A DNA stretch of 64,000 bases from Clostridia bacterium (GTDB lineage: Bacteria > Bacillota > Clostridia > Christensenellales > Borkfalkiaceae): positions 1 through 64,000 of the forward strand of contig JAFTPU010000001.1 of assembly GCA_017463105.1 (NCBI GenBank). Reading direction: 5' to 3'. Below the pieces are notes generated by a model, which did no database searches, was not told the origin of the DNA, and worked only from the letters and a program-made list of their open reading frames with translations. Positions 28,101 to 36,227 of the stretch are shown here, piece after piece (within the stretch, counting starts at the first letter, position 1; each line of letters starts with the position of its first letter). The translations under genes and the position numbers were made by a program.

Positions 28101-28768
28101 GTTTGGATACAGAGCAAGATCTCGTGCGCTTCCCAATCCTCTTTTTCGATATAATGCACGTCGTTGGTCGCCACCAGTTGGATATCCAATTCGCGGGCGA
28201 TCTTGATAAGGTCGGGCATGATCTGCCGTTGTTCTTCGATGCCGTGATCCTGAAGCTCGATATAGAAATCCTCGCCGTAGACCGCTTTCATGTCCGCCGC
28301 CCATTGCTTTGCGGCTTCGTACTCGCCGTGCAGCAAAAGCTGGGGAATACGCCCCGCAAGACAGGCGGAAAGGCAGATAACGCCCTCGTGGTACTGCTTG
28401 ATTAAGTCGTAGCTGATACGGGGCTTTCCGCCGTAATAGCCGTCGATATACGAAAGGGAATCGAGCTTGACGATGTTTTTATAACCCGTCTTGTTTTTCG
28501 CAAGCAAAACGATATGCTCGTTTTTCACGCCGAACTGTTTGGCAAGGTGATCGTCGACGGCGTACAGCTCGCAACCTATGATATACTTTATCCCTTTCTT
28601 GACGCACCCCTCGGCGAAATAGAGAGAAGCGTACATATTGCCGTGATCGGTGATCGCGCAGGCGTCGATATTGTTCTTCACGAGATGATCGATCAGATCG
28701 TCCACTTTCGCCGCGCCGTCCAAAAGGCTGTATTCCGTATGTAAATGTAAATGCACGAAATCCGTCAT
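25124..28768 (-). CDS. dnaE: DNA polymerase III alpha subunit DnaE
   Basis: 1214 residues. An N-terminal PHP domain begins with HLHLHTEYSLLDG at 7-19 and keeps its metal-binding histidines. The polymerase core has the PDFDVDF catalytic block, and the C-terminal third holds helix-hairpin-helix and OB-fold regions. It replicates the chromosome; bacteria of this phylum usually also have PolC elsewhere. The gene starts 16 bases after whiA ends, in the murB-PHP-whiA-dnaE row. A long open frame exists on the opposite strand but is a composition artefact. Confidence 0.97.
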   Translation of the reverse strand: MTDFVHLHLHTEYSLLDGAAKVDDLIDHLVKNNIDACAITDHGNMYASLYFAEGCVKKGIKYIIGCELYAVDDHLAKQFGVKNEHIVLLAKNKTGYKNIVKLDSLSYIDGYYGGKPRISYDLIKQYHEGVICLSACLAGRIPQLLLHGEYEAAKQWAADMKAVYGEDFYIELQDHGIEEQRQIMPDLIKIARELDIQLVATNDVHYIEKEDWEAHEILLCIQTKSTLANPKMRFEQHEFYMKSGDEMAALFHYVPEAISNTRVIANKIEEPVFDLTPKGDPIRDTSLIPLYKPDDGSSSPDYLTNLTWKGLPGRYANITDEIKARVEYELGIIIKMGFADYFLIVWDYINWSRLNGIPVGPGRGSGVGSIVAYSIGITDVDPLKYDLIFERFLNPDRVSMPDFDVDFCTRRRYETIEYVREKYHPENVAQIVTFGTLASRAVIKDVGRVMGIPYSETDKVAKLMDGKSTIGELLGLKIPKLEKQLASEENEEKRIEIQKKLAEQKQKKNSEFIEVYESNEELHRVIDMGLKLEGMPKNTSEHAAGVVICNKVLSDNVPLARNGEDIVTQFDMKEVEAVGMLKMDFLALTTLTDIQNTLEYIKIGKGIDIDFNKIGVDVPEAYQLISSGDTDAVFQLEQGGMKKFMKELQPNCLEDLIAGISLYRPGPMDFIPKYIENKHHPEKIVYDTPFLEPILKNSYGVIIYQEQVMQIFQQLAGYSLGQADLVRRAMAKKKKKELMEQKDKFIYGAPAEGITGCASLGIPAEVAAKIFADMESFASYAFNKSHAAAYAVVAYRTAYLKAFYPKEFLAGILNDRIDKIDEISKYIMYMKEKNIDVLPPDINKSKDIFWVEGNGLRIGLGALRGVGQDAIAAVIKEREENGLFKDFADFAVRCAKYVNKRIVESLIYAGAFDSFGCTRSQVAAVYEEVLNRVNGMDKQKAGAQISLFGSIIEEQAIDVKFPDVPEYETMEKLSKEKSVLGVYVSGHPFEKFLPYFKDKTFTCAALNAYTEDEETGAKTYTELADGMPVTMGGMISAYKKLKTKSGSLMAFVTVEDLYGSVECVCFPKVYEKIRSFLENDKVVSVSGKMSIDSEKLPAIIVDKMTEFSLDEKAPTAKAPATASERRVGAEVKPLRSAPAPEKPDSEKRLWLNVTELLDEDVEELMETLTFYAGETPVIFVKNGKKMMCSQKVSPGKALMAELAGFLPETCVKLV

Positions 28769-28784
28769 TATTCCTCTCTCCCTT

Positions 28785-29720
28785 TTACAGTTCTTCCGCC
28801 AGCTCCATAAGCTTACGCATGCGGTGATTTAAGCAACTCTTGCTTACGCCGAGATACTCGGCGAGTTCTTTAAGCGACATCGCGGGGTGTTGGAGCCGCG
28901 CCCTCGCAAGGGCTTTCAGTTCCTCGCTCATCTCCTTGAAATCCGCCGTCTCGTGTAATTTACGTATCGCTACGACCTGTTTCACCGCCGCGATCGCCGA
29001 CTTGTCGGCATTGCCCGACATACAGTTTTTCGCACGGTTGTCGTTGTTCGCCTCGTCCCGCTTCTCCACGAGCGCGGTGAATTTTTTCAACGAATTTTCC
29101 GCGCCGACGAGGGCGAGAAAATCGGAGATCGCCTCCTTGCTTTTTACGTACGCGACGAAATTTTCTTTGCGCTCGGTAAGCCTTGCGATCACTTCGAAAC
29201 CGTCGAGCAAGCGGCAAAAATCGACCGCCGTTTTTCTTTCCGAAAACACGACCTCGAGATGATACCCGCTCTTTTCGCCGCTCGGCAGGATACAGCTCCC
29301 GCCGCCGAGAAACGCGCCGCGGATATACGCGATCTTTTCCGTTTCCCCTTTCGTGAGCGTTGCGGATATTCCCTCGCGAAAATCGTTGCCGCCGCGTTTG
29401 AGGAGTCCCAACGTTTTAAACGCTTCCGCGCTTAATCCCGTCGGGCACAAAAGCACCAGCTTGTCCCGTCCGCTCATTCTGTCCATCGCGGCGTGCGTGA
29501 CCGTCAATTCCGTCCCGAACAACTCGGAAAAAACGTTCATGAAATATTCGGCGACGTTCTCCGTTTCGCTGACGAGGAAAAAGGTGGGTCTGCCATCCGT
29601 CATGCCGAGCGTACCGCTCGTACGCACGAACGCGGAAAAGCCCGCCGCTTTCGCGCCGTTCCCTTTCACGCCTTTCGCGCGTGCGACGATCTCTTTTTTT
29701 ACGTCCGATGTGAAGCTCAT
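28785..29720 (-). CDS. whiA: WhiA-type DNA-binding protein
   Basis: 311 residues from an ATG at 29720, just after the PHP gene stop; a longer frame would overlap that gene. The N-terminal half has the degenerate LAGLIDADG fold (YIRGAFLGGGS), and the C-terminus holds the WhiA helix-turn-helix (MSLKELAEYLGVSKSCLNHR). WhiA is conserved in Gram-positive bacteria and affects cell division and chromosome segregation. In most relatives rapZ and yvcK stand directly upstream; both are absent here, and a PHP phosphoesterase takes their place. The ribosome site is weak (GAAAAG), suggesting coupling to the gene before it. Confidence 0.93.
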   Translation of the reverse strand: MSFTSDVKKEIVARAKGVKGNGAKAAGFSAFVRTSGTLGMTDGRPTFFLVSETENVAEYFMNVFSELFGTELTVTHAAMDRMSGRDKLVLLCPTGLSAEAFKTLGLLKRGGNDFREGISATLTKGETEKIAYIRGAFLGGGSCILPSGEKSGYHLEVVFSERKTAVDFCRLLDGFEVIARLTERKENFVAYVKSKEAISDFLALVGAENSLKKFTALVEKRDEANNDNRAKNCMSGNADKSAIAAVKQVVAIRKLHETADFKEMSEELKALARARLQHPAMSLKELAEYLGVSKSCLNHRMRKLMELAEEL

Positions 29721-29727
29721 TTTCTTT

Positions 29728-30501
29728 TCAAAGGTGTTTTTTGTATTCCGCAAAACGGAAAGAGGGCGTGCGCCCGTCGATATTGTCTATCCTGTCCAAA
29801 GGGAAATCGAGCCGCGAGAGCTGTTCCTCGACGATCTTTTTATCCCCCACGCGCTCCGCCGCATGCGCGTCGGAATCGATGATGAACCGCGCCGAGGTCT
29901 TGTCCGCGATCTGCATAAGCTCCTCGTCCGTGAGATGTTTCTTCTTGGCGTTCAACTCGATATACGTACCGTGATCGGCGGCACATTTCGCCACTTCCAG
30001 CGCGTTTGCGGGACAGAGATAATTCAAATGGGTTATCGCGTCGAGCGGATTGTTTTTGATCGCGTTGATATACGCTTTCGTGTTTCTTTCGATCAGCTTT
30101 TGCGAAGCGCGGTGAAATTTATCCGCAAAGAAATTCGCGCAACCGTATTTTGTCATATCCGAAAATTTGTCGTAAAAAACAAACACGTGCTTTCCGCAAA
30201 GATACAGATCGAATTTTTCGAAATCCTTTTCCGTCAGCTCGGCTTTGCCGTCAACGCCCTGTATATTCGCCTCTATCCCGACGAGTACCTTTACGCCGTA
30301 CTCCTCTTCCGCCCGCCGACAATCGGCGATATAGCTGTCTATCTTACGGCGACGGAGCCCGAACGCCACGTGCGAAAAGCCGTGATCGGCTATGCCGAGT
30401 TCTTTTAAACCGAGTTCCTTTGCACGCGCCGCGTTTTCCGCCACCGTGTTTTTGCCGTGCGAATACGGCGTATGCGTATGGTAATCGCCCGTTAAGATCA
30501 C
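29728..30501 (-). CDS. PHP-domain phosphoesterase (histidinol-phosphatase-like)
   Basis: 257 residues if translated from the GTG at 30501, which lies 10 bases after the murB stop and has GGAG/AGGG upstream; the frame extends to an ATG at 30579 inside murB, a less likely start. The motif DYHTHTPYSHG near the N-terminus and the later H...DSDAH group are the PHP metal-binding sites. Relatives in this gene position are annotated as histidinol-phosphatase or PHP phosphatase; no his genes are near, so the substrate is unknown. It sits between murB and whiA. Confidence 0.8.
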   Translation of the reverse strand: MILTGDYHTHTPYSHGKNTVAENAARAKELGLKELGIADHGFSHVAFGLRRRKIDSYIADCRRAEEEYGVKVLVGIEANIQGVDGKAELTEKDFEKFDLYLCGKHVFVFYDKFSDMTKYGCANFFADKFHRASQKLIERNTKAYINAIKNNPLDAITHLNYLCPANALEVAKCAADHGTYIELNAKKKHLTDEELMQIADKTSARFIIDSDAHAAERVGDKKIVEEQLSRLDFPLDRIDNIDGRTPSFRFAEYKKHL

Positions 30502-30511
30502 GTTCTTTCCC

Positions 30512-31399
30512 TCACTCCAAAATTCGTATTTCCTCTTCCAGCCGTATTTTATACTGTGCAAAAACGGCGTTTTTGACAATGCCGATCAACGTCCGCACCT
30601 GCGCGGAGGTCGCGCCCCTGTCGTTGATGATAAAATTGCCGTGCGTTTCGCTGACCTTCGCCCCGCCGACGCGGAAGCCTTTCAGTCCCGTTCCTTCGAT
30701 CAGCTCGCCCGCGAAAAGTCCTTCGGGATTTTTGAACACGCACCCCATGCTCCTGCCCTTGGGCAAGTGCGCGCGACGGGCGCGGTATTCTTCGAGCTTC
30801 TTTCCGATCTTCTCTTTATCGGCGTTTTCAAGGCGTAAATTCGCGCCGACGATAACGGTTTCGTCGTCCATGAACGCGCTGTGCTTATAGGAAAAGGTGC
30901 AATCCTTGCGCTTTATCACGCGGAGTCTGCCCTTTTTAAGCACCGTCACGCTTTCGGTGATATCGCCGATATACGCGCCCTTGACCCCCGCGTTCATATA
31001 CAGTGCGCCGCCGAGCGTACAAGGTATGCCTTCCAGAAATTCCGCGCCCGTTTTGGAAAGCGCTTTGCACTTATGCAGAAGTTCGCCCGCCGTGACCCCC
31101 GCGGAAACGTATACGCCGTCTTTCGTGCGGATATCTTTCAGCTTATTCATACATACGAACACCCGTCGCGATTCCCCGTCGGGCGGCAGGACGTTCGTCA
31201 TATTGCCGACCACGTAAAAGGGGACCTTGTCCGCCTCGAGCTTTCCGATAAGAGCGCTCAAGCCCTCCGTCGTTTTCGGATAAAACGCCGCGCGGGCATA
31301 ACCGCCGCAACCGATCGACGAGTGATCCGCGAAAGTAAACGGCTTTTTCGCCTCGTAATTTTCATACCCCGAGCCAATATCGAATCCGTTCAAAACCAT
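30512..31399 (-). CDS. murB: UDP-N-acetylenolpyruvoylglucosamine reductase MurB
   Basis: 295 residues, FAD-dependent oxidoreductase of peptidoglycan synthesis that makes UDP-MurNAc. Conserved pieces are the SSIGCGG start of the FAD domain, VVGNMTNVLPPDG (the GNGSNLL region), GTLGGALYMNAG, and the C-terminal SMGCVFKNP and VSETHGNFIIN blocks. The position usually held by catalytic Ser in GSxFK is Cys here (GCVFK), a variant also known in other MurB enzymes. A GAGGAGG ribosome site precedes the start. It begins the murB-PHP-whiA-dnaE row. Confidence 0.93.
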   Translation of the reverse strand: MVLNGFDIGSGYENYEAKKPFTFADHSSIGCGGYARAAFYPKTTEGLSALIGKLEADKVPFYVVGNMTNVLPPDGESRRVFVCMNKLKDIRTKDGVYVSAGVTAGELLHKCKALSKTGAEFLEGIPCTLGGALYMNAGVKGAYIGDITESVTVLKKGRLRVIKRKDCTFSYKHSAFMDDETVIVGANLRLENADKEKIGKKLEEYRARRAHLPKGRSMGCVFKNPEGLFAGELIEGTGLKGFRVGGAKVSETHGNFIINDRGATSAQVRTLIGIVKNAVFAQYKIRLEEEIRILE

Positions 31400-31529
31400 T
31401 CCTCCTCATTATAACATATTTTTTTGTTTTTTGGAAGTGTTTAGTCTCGTTTTCGCGGAAAATTTTTTTCACACGTAAAACACCCCGATTATAAATATGT
31501 TTTTGGAAAGGCGGTTATTCTTTTTTCTT

Positions 31530-31570
31530 TTTCTCGAAAAAGAAAGAGCCGAGGCAAAAATGCCCCGACC
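31530..31570 (-). terminator. Terminator of nagA
   Basis: Minus strand GTCGGGGC and GCCTCGGC form an 8-bp stem (one G-U pair each side) followed by TCTTTCTTTTT, 34 bases past the nagA stop. Confidence 0.75.
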
Positions 31571-31603
31571 CTTAAAATAAGAGGAAATAATCTATGAGCG
31601 ATA

Positions 31604-32746
31604 TTATGCTTTGTATACGACTTTCCCGCCTCTTACGGTGAGAAGCACGTCGTATTTGTCGTCGAGCACGGTGAAATCGGCGCGTTTGCCGACTTTGATA
31701 CTGCCCGCCTCGTCGTCGATCTTCAACGCTCTTGCGGGATTGATCGTCGCGTAATCTACCGCTTGCGTAAACGGTACGCCGACCTTTTCCACCATGTTCT
31801 GCACGGCGCGGTTCATTCTCAGGACGCTGCCCGCAAGCGTTCCGTCCTCCAATCTCGCTTCGCCGTTTTTAACGTACACCGTCTGTCCGCCCAGCTCGCT
31901 CACGCCGTCGGGGACACCCTTCGCGCGCATTGCGTCCGTGATCAGCGTCAGTTTATCCGACGGCTTGTTCTTTACGAGCAAGCGGATCGCGGGAACGGAA
32001 ACGTGAACGGTGTCGGCGATGAGTTCGCAATTCAACGCGTCCAGAAGCATTGCGCTTCCGACCGTACCGATCTCGCGATGGTGCAACGCCGTCTGCGCGT
32101 TATACGTATGCGTTACGTTGCTTGCGCCCGCCTCGATAGCCTTTTCGATATCCGCAAATTTCGCGCCCGTGTGCCCGATCGAGCTCACGATCCCTTTTTC
32201 CGTCAGATGACGGATAAATTCTTCCGCGCCCTCCACTTCGGGAGCAAGCGTGACGATCTTGATCGCATTGCCGCTCGCCCCGTTGTATTCGTCGAACGTG
32301 GCGATATCGGGCGTTTTCACGTATTCGAGGGGTTGCGCGCCCTTATGCGCCGCCGCAATGAACGGCCCCTCGAGGTGAATACCTACCACGCGCGCGCCCT
32401 CGTCGCTGTCCGCTTCGCGGTACGCCTTTACCGCCTCCATGGCTTTCGTAATATTTTCTTTGCTTTGGGTCATCGTGGTAACGAGGAACGAGGTGGTCCC
32501 CTCCGCCGCGATCGTTTTGGCGATCGTCGCGATATCCTCCACCGTACCGTCCATACCGTCGCTGCCGCCCGCGCCGTGGATATGCTCGTCGATAAATCCG
32601 GGAAGCACGATCGCATTTTCGGGCAAAGCGATCTCTTCCGCTTTACTCTTTTTCGCGATCTTTCTTATCTTTTCGTCGAATTCCAGCGCACACTTGACAA
32701 GTCCTTTACCCTCTGCGTATACGGTTGCGTTTTTGAAACATTTCAT
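31604..32746 (-). CDS. nagA: N-acetylglucosamine-6-phosphate deacetylase
   Basis: 380 residues of the amidohydrolase fold. The motifs DEHIHGAGGSDGMDG, HLEGPF (metal Glu), IGHTG, THTYNA and ITDAM (catalytic Asp) are all present. It removes acetate from GlcNAc-6-phosphate, feeding glucosamine-6-phosphate to glycolysis or cell-wall recycling. It lies 159 bases after the ROK-like kinase gene with no clear promoter between, so the two are probably cotranscribed; no nagB is in the window. Confidence 0.94.
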   Translation of the reverse strand: MKCFKNATVYAEGKGLVKCALEFDEKIRKIAKKSKAEEIALPENAIVLPGFIDEHIHGAGGSDGMDGTVEDIATIAKTIAAEGTTSFLVTTMTQSKENITKAMEAVKAYREADSDEGARVVGIHLEGPFIAAAHKGAQPLEYVKTPDIATFDEYNGASGNAIKIVTLAPEVEGAEEFIRHLTEKGIVSSIGHTGAKFADIEKAIEAGASNVTHTYNAQTALHHREIGTVGSAMLLDALNCELIADTVHVSVPAIRLLVKNKPSDKLTLITDAMRAKGVPDGVSELGGQTVYVKNGEARLEDGTLAGSVLRMNRAVQNMVEKVGVPFTQAVDYATINPARALKIDDEAGSIKVGKRADFTVLDDKYDVLLTVRGGKVVYKA

Positions 32747-32905
32747 CTTTCGACACTCCTAATTAGGTCTCCGTAAACGCGGAGATACGAGCAAGGCGAG
32801 GCGGGCGCGGATTTTTCGATGGGAGTTTACTTAGCCGTAAACAAGCAAGGAAAAACGCAAGCCAAACGAAGCATTGCGACGTATATACGCGTTTCGTTTT
32901 TTATT

Positions 32906-34285
32906 TTAATTATTAGCAGGTAAAGAAGCTGCGGCAATGCTTTGCCCCACGCGACGGTTCTTCTCGTCGGGCAAGCCGATGTCCAATCCCGCGAATTCGG
33001 GGTATTCCGCCGCAAGCGTTTCCTTGCAGGTGGAAAGAATGATATCGCCGCCTTTACCGCCCATAACTCTGCCGAGGAGCAGCATGTGTTTGATATCGTA
33101 GAACTTCGCATAGAACGGGATCGTGTGCGCGAGGTATACGCCGATGTCCTCGTATATCTGTTTCGCGAGCGCGTCGTCCTTATCCATAAGCGCCTGAATA
33201 ACCTTGAGTTTTTGCGCGGGAGTCAAGCCCTCTTCAAACGTAAAGCCGCCGTATTCCGCAAGCTTGATAACCGCGTCCTGCGAGAAATATTTGCAACCCA
33301 CGCCGAAATCGCCGCTCCATTCGTCCTGCATCGCGCCTTCGTTGAAATCGACGGGCGCAAACGCGAGTTCGGAAAGCCAGCCGTTGATACCGCCGTCCGT
33401 ATTGATATAGCCTACGGCTTCGCTCGTACCCATAGCGATACCGAGCACGCCGTTGTCGTTAAGGTCGATCGCCCCTGCGAGCGCGGTCACGTCGCCGTCG
33501 TTCGCCACTTCGAGCGGAATTTCCTTACCGAGCTCTTTGCTCATTTCCTTGGCAACGTTGATATACATATTTTTCACGTAATCGCCGTACTTTTCCTTGT
33601 CCACTTTGAGGAACAGGGAAGCGACCATGATCTTGTTGTCCACGTAAACGCCCGCGGAGGAAACGCCGATCGCATCGACGGTGGGCATTTTCGACGCCGC
33701 CGTTTTCATCGCCGTCAAAATCTCGTTGTAATGATAGGTGGGATCGGAGGTGATCTTCGGGTTCCAAACCACTTCTTCGCTGTAAACGACTTCGCCGTCG
33801 ATCACCGCGCTCACCTTTCTGTCGGACCCGCCGGCGTCGAAACCGATACGGCACCCCGCAAGATAGCCGCCTACGCGCACGGAATTGTTCTTCTGCGCGG
33901 GGATCTCGTTTTCTTCCAGCCAGACCACCTCGAAGAGTCTTTCGTAAACGCCGCTCATGAAATCGACGTCGAAGGCGCGAAGCCCATCGAGGGTGTACGC
34001 CTTTTTCAAATATTCGTAAACGGACTTACTGCCCGCCACGGAAATTTTAAAACCGCCCACGACCCAAAGGATCGTTTTCGCGAGACGTTCCGCGATACGG
34101 AAATTAAGCGCGTCGTTCACGCCGTCTCTCAATGCGTTATATTTATATACGTAATTATATCCGCCGCTTCTCTCCGCTACGAGCGTCACCTCTACGGGGC
34201 TACCGCTCTTCTTCACGGTCTCGTCGAAATCGCGCAAAGCCTTGATCATCGGATAAAAGTTCTTGTCCAAAACGGGCATTCTCAT
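32906..34285 (-). CDS. ROK/hexokinase-like sugar kinase with N-terminal extension
   Basis: 459 residues. Residues about 145-450 have an ASKHA kinase pattern: GFDAGGSD phosphate loop near 149, the VANDGDVTA segment with the likely catalytic Asp, and AMGTSEAVG for the second phosphate loop. The first 140 residues form an additional domain not found in ordinary ROK kinases. With nagA downstream and phosphoglucomutase upstream, it may phosphorylate glucose or N-acetylglucosamine. The zinc motif of ROK proteins (CxCGxxGC) is missing, so it belongs to an atypical branch. Substrate is not predictable. Confidence 0.7.
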   Translation of the reverse strand: MRMPVLDKNFYPMIKALRDFDETVKKSGSPVEVTLVAERSGGYNYVYKYNALRDGVNDALNFRIAERLAKTILWVVGGFKISVAGSKSVYEYLKKAYTLDGLRAFDVDFMSGVYERLFEVVWLEENEIPAQKNNSVRVGGYLAGCRIGFDAGGSDRKVSAVIDGEVVYSEEVVWNPKITSDPTYHYNEILTAMKTAASKMPTVDAIGVSSAGVYVDNKIMVASLFLKVDKEKYGDYVKNMYINVAKEMSKELGKEIPLEVANDGDVTALAGAIDLNDNGVLGIAMGTSEAVGYINTDGGINGWLSELAFAPVDFNEGAMQDEWSGDFGVGCKYFSQDAVIKLAEYGGFTFEEGLTPAQKLKVIQALMDKDDALAKQIYEDIGVYLAHTIPFYAKFYDIKHMLLLGRVMGGKGGDIILSTCKETLAAEYPEFAGLDIGLPDEKNRRVGQSIAAASLPANN

Positions 34286-34320
34286 AAAAAATTTCTCTCC
34301 TATTCTGATTTTCCTTATCT

Positions 34321-34348
34321 ATTATACCACGCCGATTTTTTATTGCAA
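34321..34348 (-). promoter_or_regulatory. Promoter of the ROK-like kinase-nagA unit
   Basis: Minus strand TTGCAA, 16 bases, TATAAT; it starts 36 bases ahead of the start codon. Confidence 0.6.
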
Positions 34349-34402
34349 TAGAAATTCTTTCGCTGTTTTTTGGTATTCTTTCACAAGTAAAAACGCTGAA
34401 AT

Positions 34403-34437
34403 ATTATAAAAACGGCGTCTCGAAAGCCGCCGTTTTC
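34403..34437 (-). terminator. Terminator of the phosphoglucomutase gene
   Basis: Minus strand AAAACGGCG and CGCCGTTTTT pair across a short loop and end in a T run, 15 bases beyond the stop codon. Confidence 0.8.
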
Positions 34438-34451
34438 GTATCGGTTTATTT

Positions 34452-36173
34452 TCAGTTTTTCGCCTTTTCCAAAAGGGCGTTTACCGCGGTCTGTACGTCG
34501 GCAAGCTTCGCCGTTGCCGCCGCCTCGTCCTTTGCCTTAAGCGAATAATAAATTTTCAGTTTGGGTTCCGTGCCCGAAGGACGAACGCACACGAACGAGC
34601 CGCCTTCCAGCTCGTAATACACGCAGTTGCATTTGGGAATATCCAATTCCGTTACTTTGCCCGTCGCGATCTCCGTACGTTTCGCCGCGCTGTAATCGCG
34701 GATCGCCTCCACCTTCGCGCCCGCAAAGTCGCTTATTTGGATCTGTTTCAAACCGTCCACGACGGCGTTCATTTCCTTCATGGCGTTCAAGCCCGAATAC
34801 TGAATGGAAACGTTTTTATCCAGCACGAAGCCGTACTTTGCGTAGATCTCCTGCAATCTTTCGAACACACTCTTGCCCACGTACGCGTAATAGCAAACCA
34901 TTTCGGCGCAGAGCATGGAAGCCACGACGGCGTCCTTATCTCTTGCGTGCGTACCGCGCAGATACCCGCACGATTCCTCGAAGCCGAACACGTAGGTATA
35001 TTCGTTATCCTTTTCCCACTGTTTGATCTTTTCGCCGATGAATTTGAACCCGACAGGCGTTTCGAACAGGGTCACGCCGTAATCGTCGCAAATCGCCTTT
35101 GCCATGCCCGTCGTAACGAAGGACTTGACGACCGCCGCATTTTTCGGCATGGCGTTCTCCTCCGACAAACGGGTGAGGATATAATCGAGCAACAGAATTC
35201 CCACCTGATTGCCCGAAAGCGCGACGAATTCTCCCGCCTCGTTTTTGAGGGCTACGCCGAGACGGTCGGAGTCGGGGTCCGTCCCGAACACGACGTCCGC
35301 GTTTATTTTATTCGCAAGCGCGATGCCCATCGAAAGAGTCTCTTTGAATTCGGGGTTGGGGACCTTTACCGTCGAAAATTCGGTATCCTTCGTCGTCTGT
35401 TCTTCCACGACGGTCACGTTGATACCGAGCTTTTTCAAGATCGCGGTCACGGGCTTATACCCGCTGCCGTGCACGGGCGTATACACGAGTTTGAGGTTTG
35501 CCCCGCACTTTTCGACCGCCTTTTTCGAAAGGGTAAGGCGGGAAAGCTCGTCGATATAATCCTCGTCGAGTTTTGCGGGCACGGGCACGATCAGCGGACT
35601 GCCCGCGTCTCCCGTAACGGAAAGATAATCGTCGATCGCCTCGATATACGAAACGACCTTCGCCGTGTCCTCGGGCGACATCTGCGCGCCGTCCTCGCCG
35701 TACACCTTATAGCCGTTATATTCCTTGGGGTTATGGCTAGCGGTGATCATGATCCCCGCGATCGTCTTGAGATAACGCACGGCGTAAGAAAGCATGGGCA
35801 CGGGGTGCACGTCGTCGAACAAATACGCCTTGATACCGTTCTTCGCAAGCACGCTTGCCGCCGCCTTGGCAAACTCGTCCGATTTTCTTCTCGTATCGTA
35901 CGAGATCACGACGCCCCTCTCTTTCGCCTCTTTTCCGAGGGTCTCGATCCATTCGGCAAGTCCCTGCGTGGCGCGCATGACCGTATAGATATTCATCACG
36001 TTGATACCGTACCCGATGATCCCGCGCATACCCGCCGTACCGAACTCCATTTCGCCGCCGAAGCGGTATTCGAGCGCTTTTTCGTCGCTTGCGATCGCTT
36101 TCAATTCCGCTTTGCCTTCCTCGCAAAGGCGCGCGTCGTTTACCCAAAGCTCGTAATTTTTACGATAATCCAT
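34452..36173 (-). CDS. pgcA: Phosphoglucomutase/phosphomannomutase
   Basis: 573 residues, the length of the Bacillus PgcA class. The motifs are GTAGMRG at the N-terminus, ITASHNPKEYNGYKVYG with the phosphoserine, FGTDPDSDRLG for magnesium, GFEESCGYL for sugar binding and RPSGTEPK for phosphate. It interconverts glucose-1- and glucose-6-phosphate, linking glycolysis to glycan and cell-wall precursors. A TATAAT box lies just upstream (about 36205) without a good -35 element. Confidence 0.94.
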   Translation of the reverse strand: MDYRKNYELWVNDARLCEEGKAELKAIASDEKALEYRFGGEMEFGTAGMRGIIGYGINVMNIYTVMRATQGLAEWIETLGKEAKERGVVISYDTRRKSDEFAKAAASVLAKNGIKAYLFDDVHPVPMLSYAVRYLKTIAGIMITASHNPKEYNGYKVYGEDGAQMSPEDTAKVVSYIEAIDDYLSVTGDAGSPLIVPVPAKLDEDYIDELSRLTLSKKAVEKCGANLKLVYTPVHGSGYKPVTAILKKLGINVTVVEEQTTKDTEFSTVKVPNPEFKETLSMGIALANKINADVVFGTDPDSDRLGVALKNEAGEFVALSGNQVGILLLDYILTRLSEENAMPKNAAVVKSFVTTGMAKAICDDYGVTLFETPVGFKFIGEKIKQWEKDNEYTYVFGFEESCGYLRGTHARDKDAVVASMLCAEMVCYYAYVGKSVFERLQEIYAKYGFVLDKNVSIQYSGLNAMKEMNAVVDGLKQIQISDFAGAKVEAIRDYSAAKRTEIATGKVTELDIPKCNCVYYELEGGSFVCVRPSGTEPKLKIYYSLKAKDEAAATAKLADVQTAVNALLEKAKN

Positions 36174-36227
36174 TCTTCTATGAACCTTCCTTTTTTTGCT
36201 GTTTTATATTATATTCTCTCTTGTCGT

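Noticed and set aside
25199..28405. 1068-codon open frame on the plus strand opposite dnaE
   Set aside because: It is antisense to a clear DnaE with all motifs. It contains no known domain, and the codon bias of this genome leaves long antisense frames opposite most genes (also at 2207-3784, 19694-21961 and 34737-37034).
29728..30579. Longer PHP protein starting at an ATG inside murB
   Set aside because: The extra 26 residues come from overlapping murB code and have no ribosome site; the GTG at 30501 fits better.
31400..31412. TATAAT box directly before murB
   Set aside because: It ends about nine bases before the start codon and overlaps the ribosome site, so transcription from it would give a leaderless message; a chance match is more likely.
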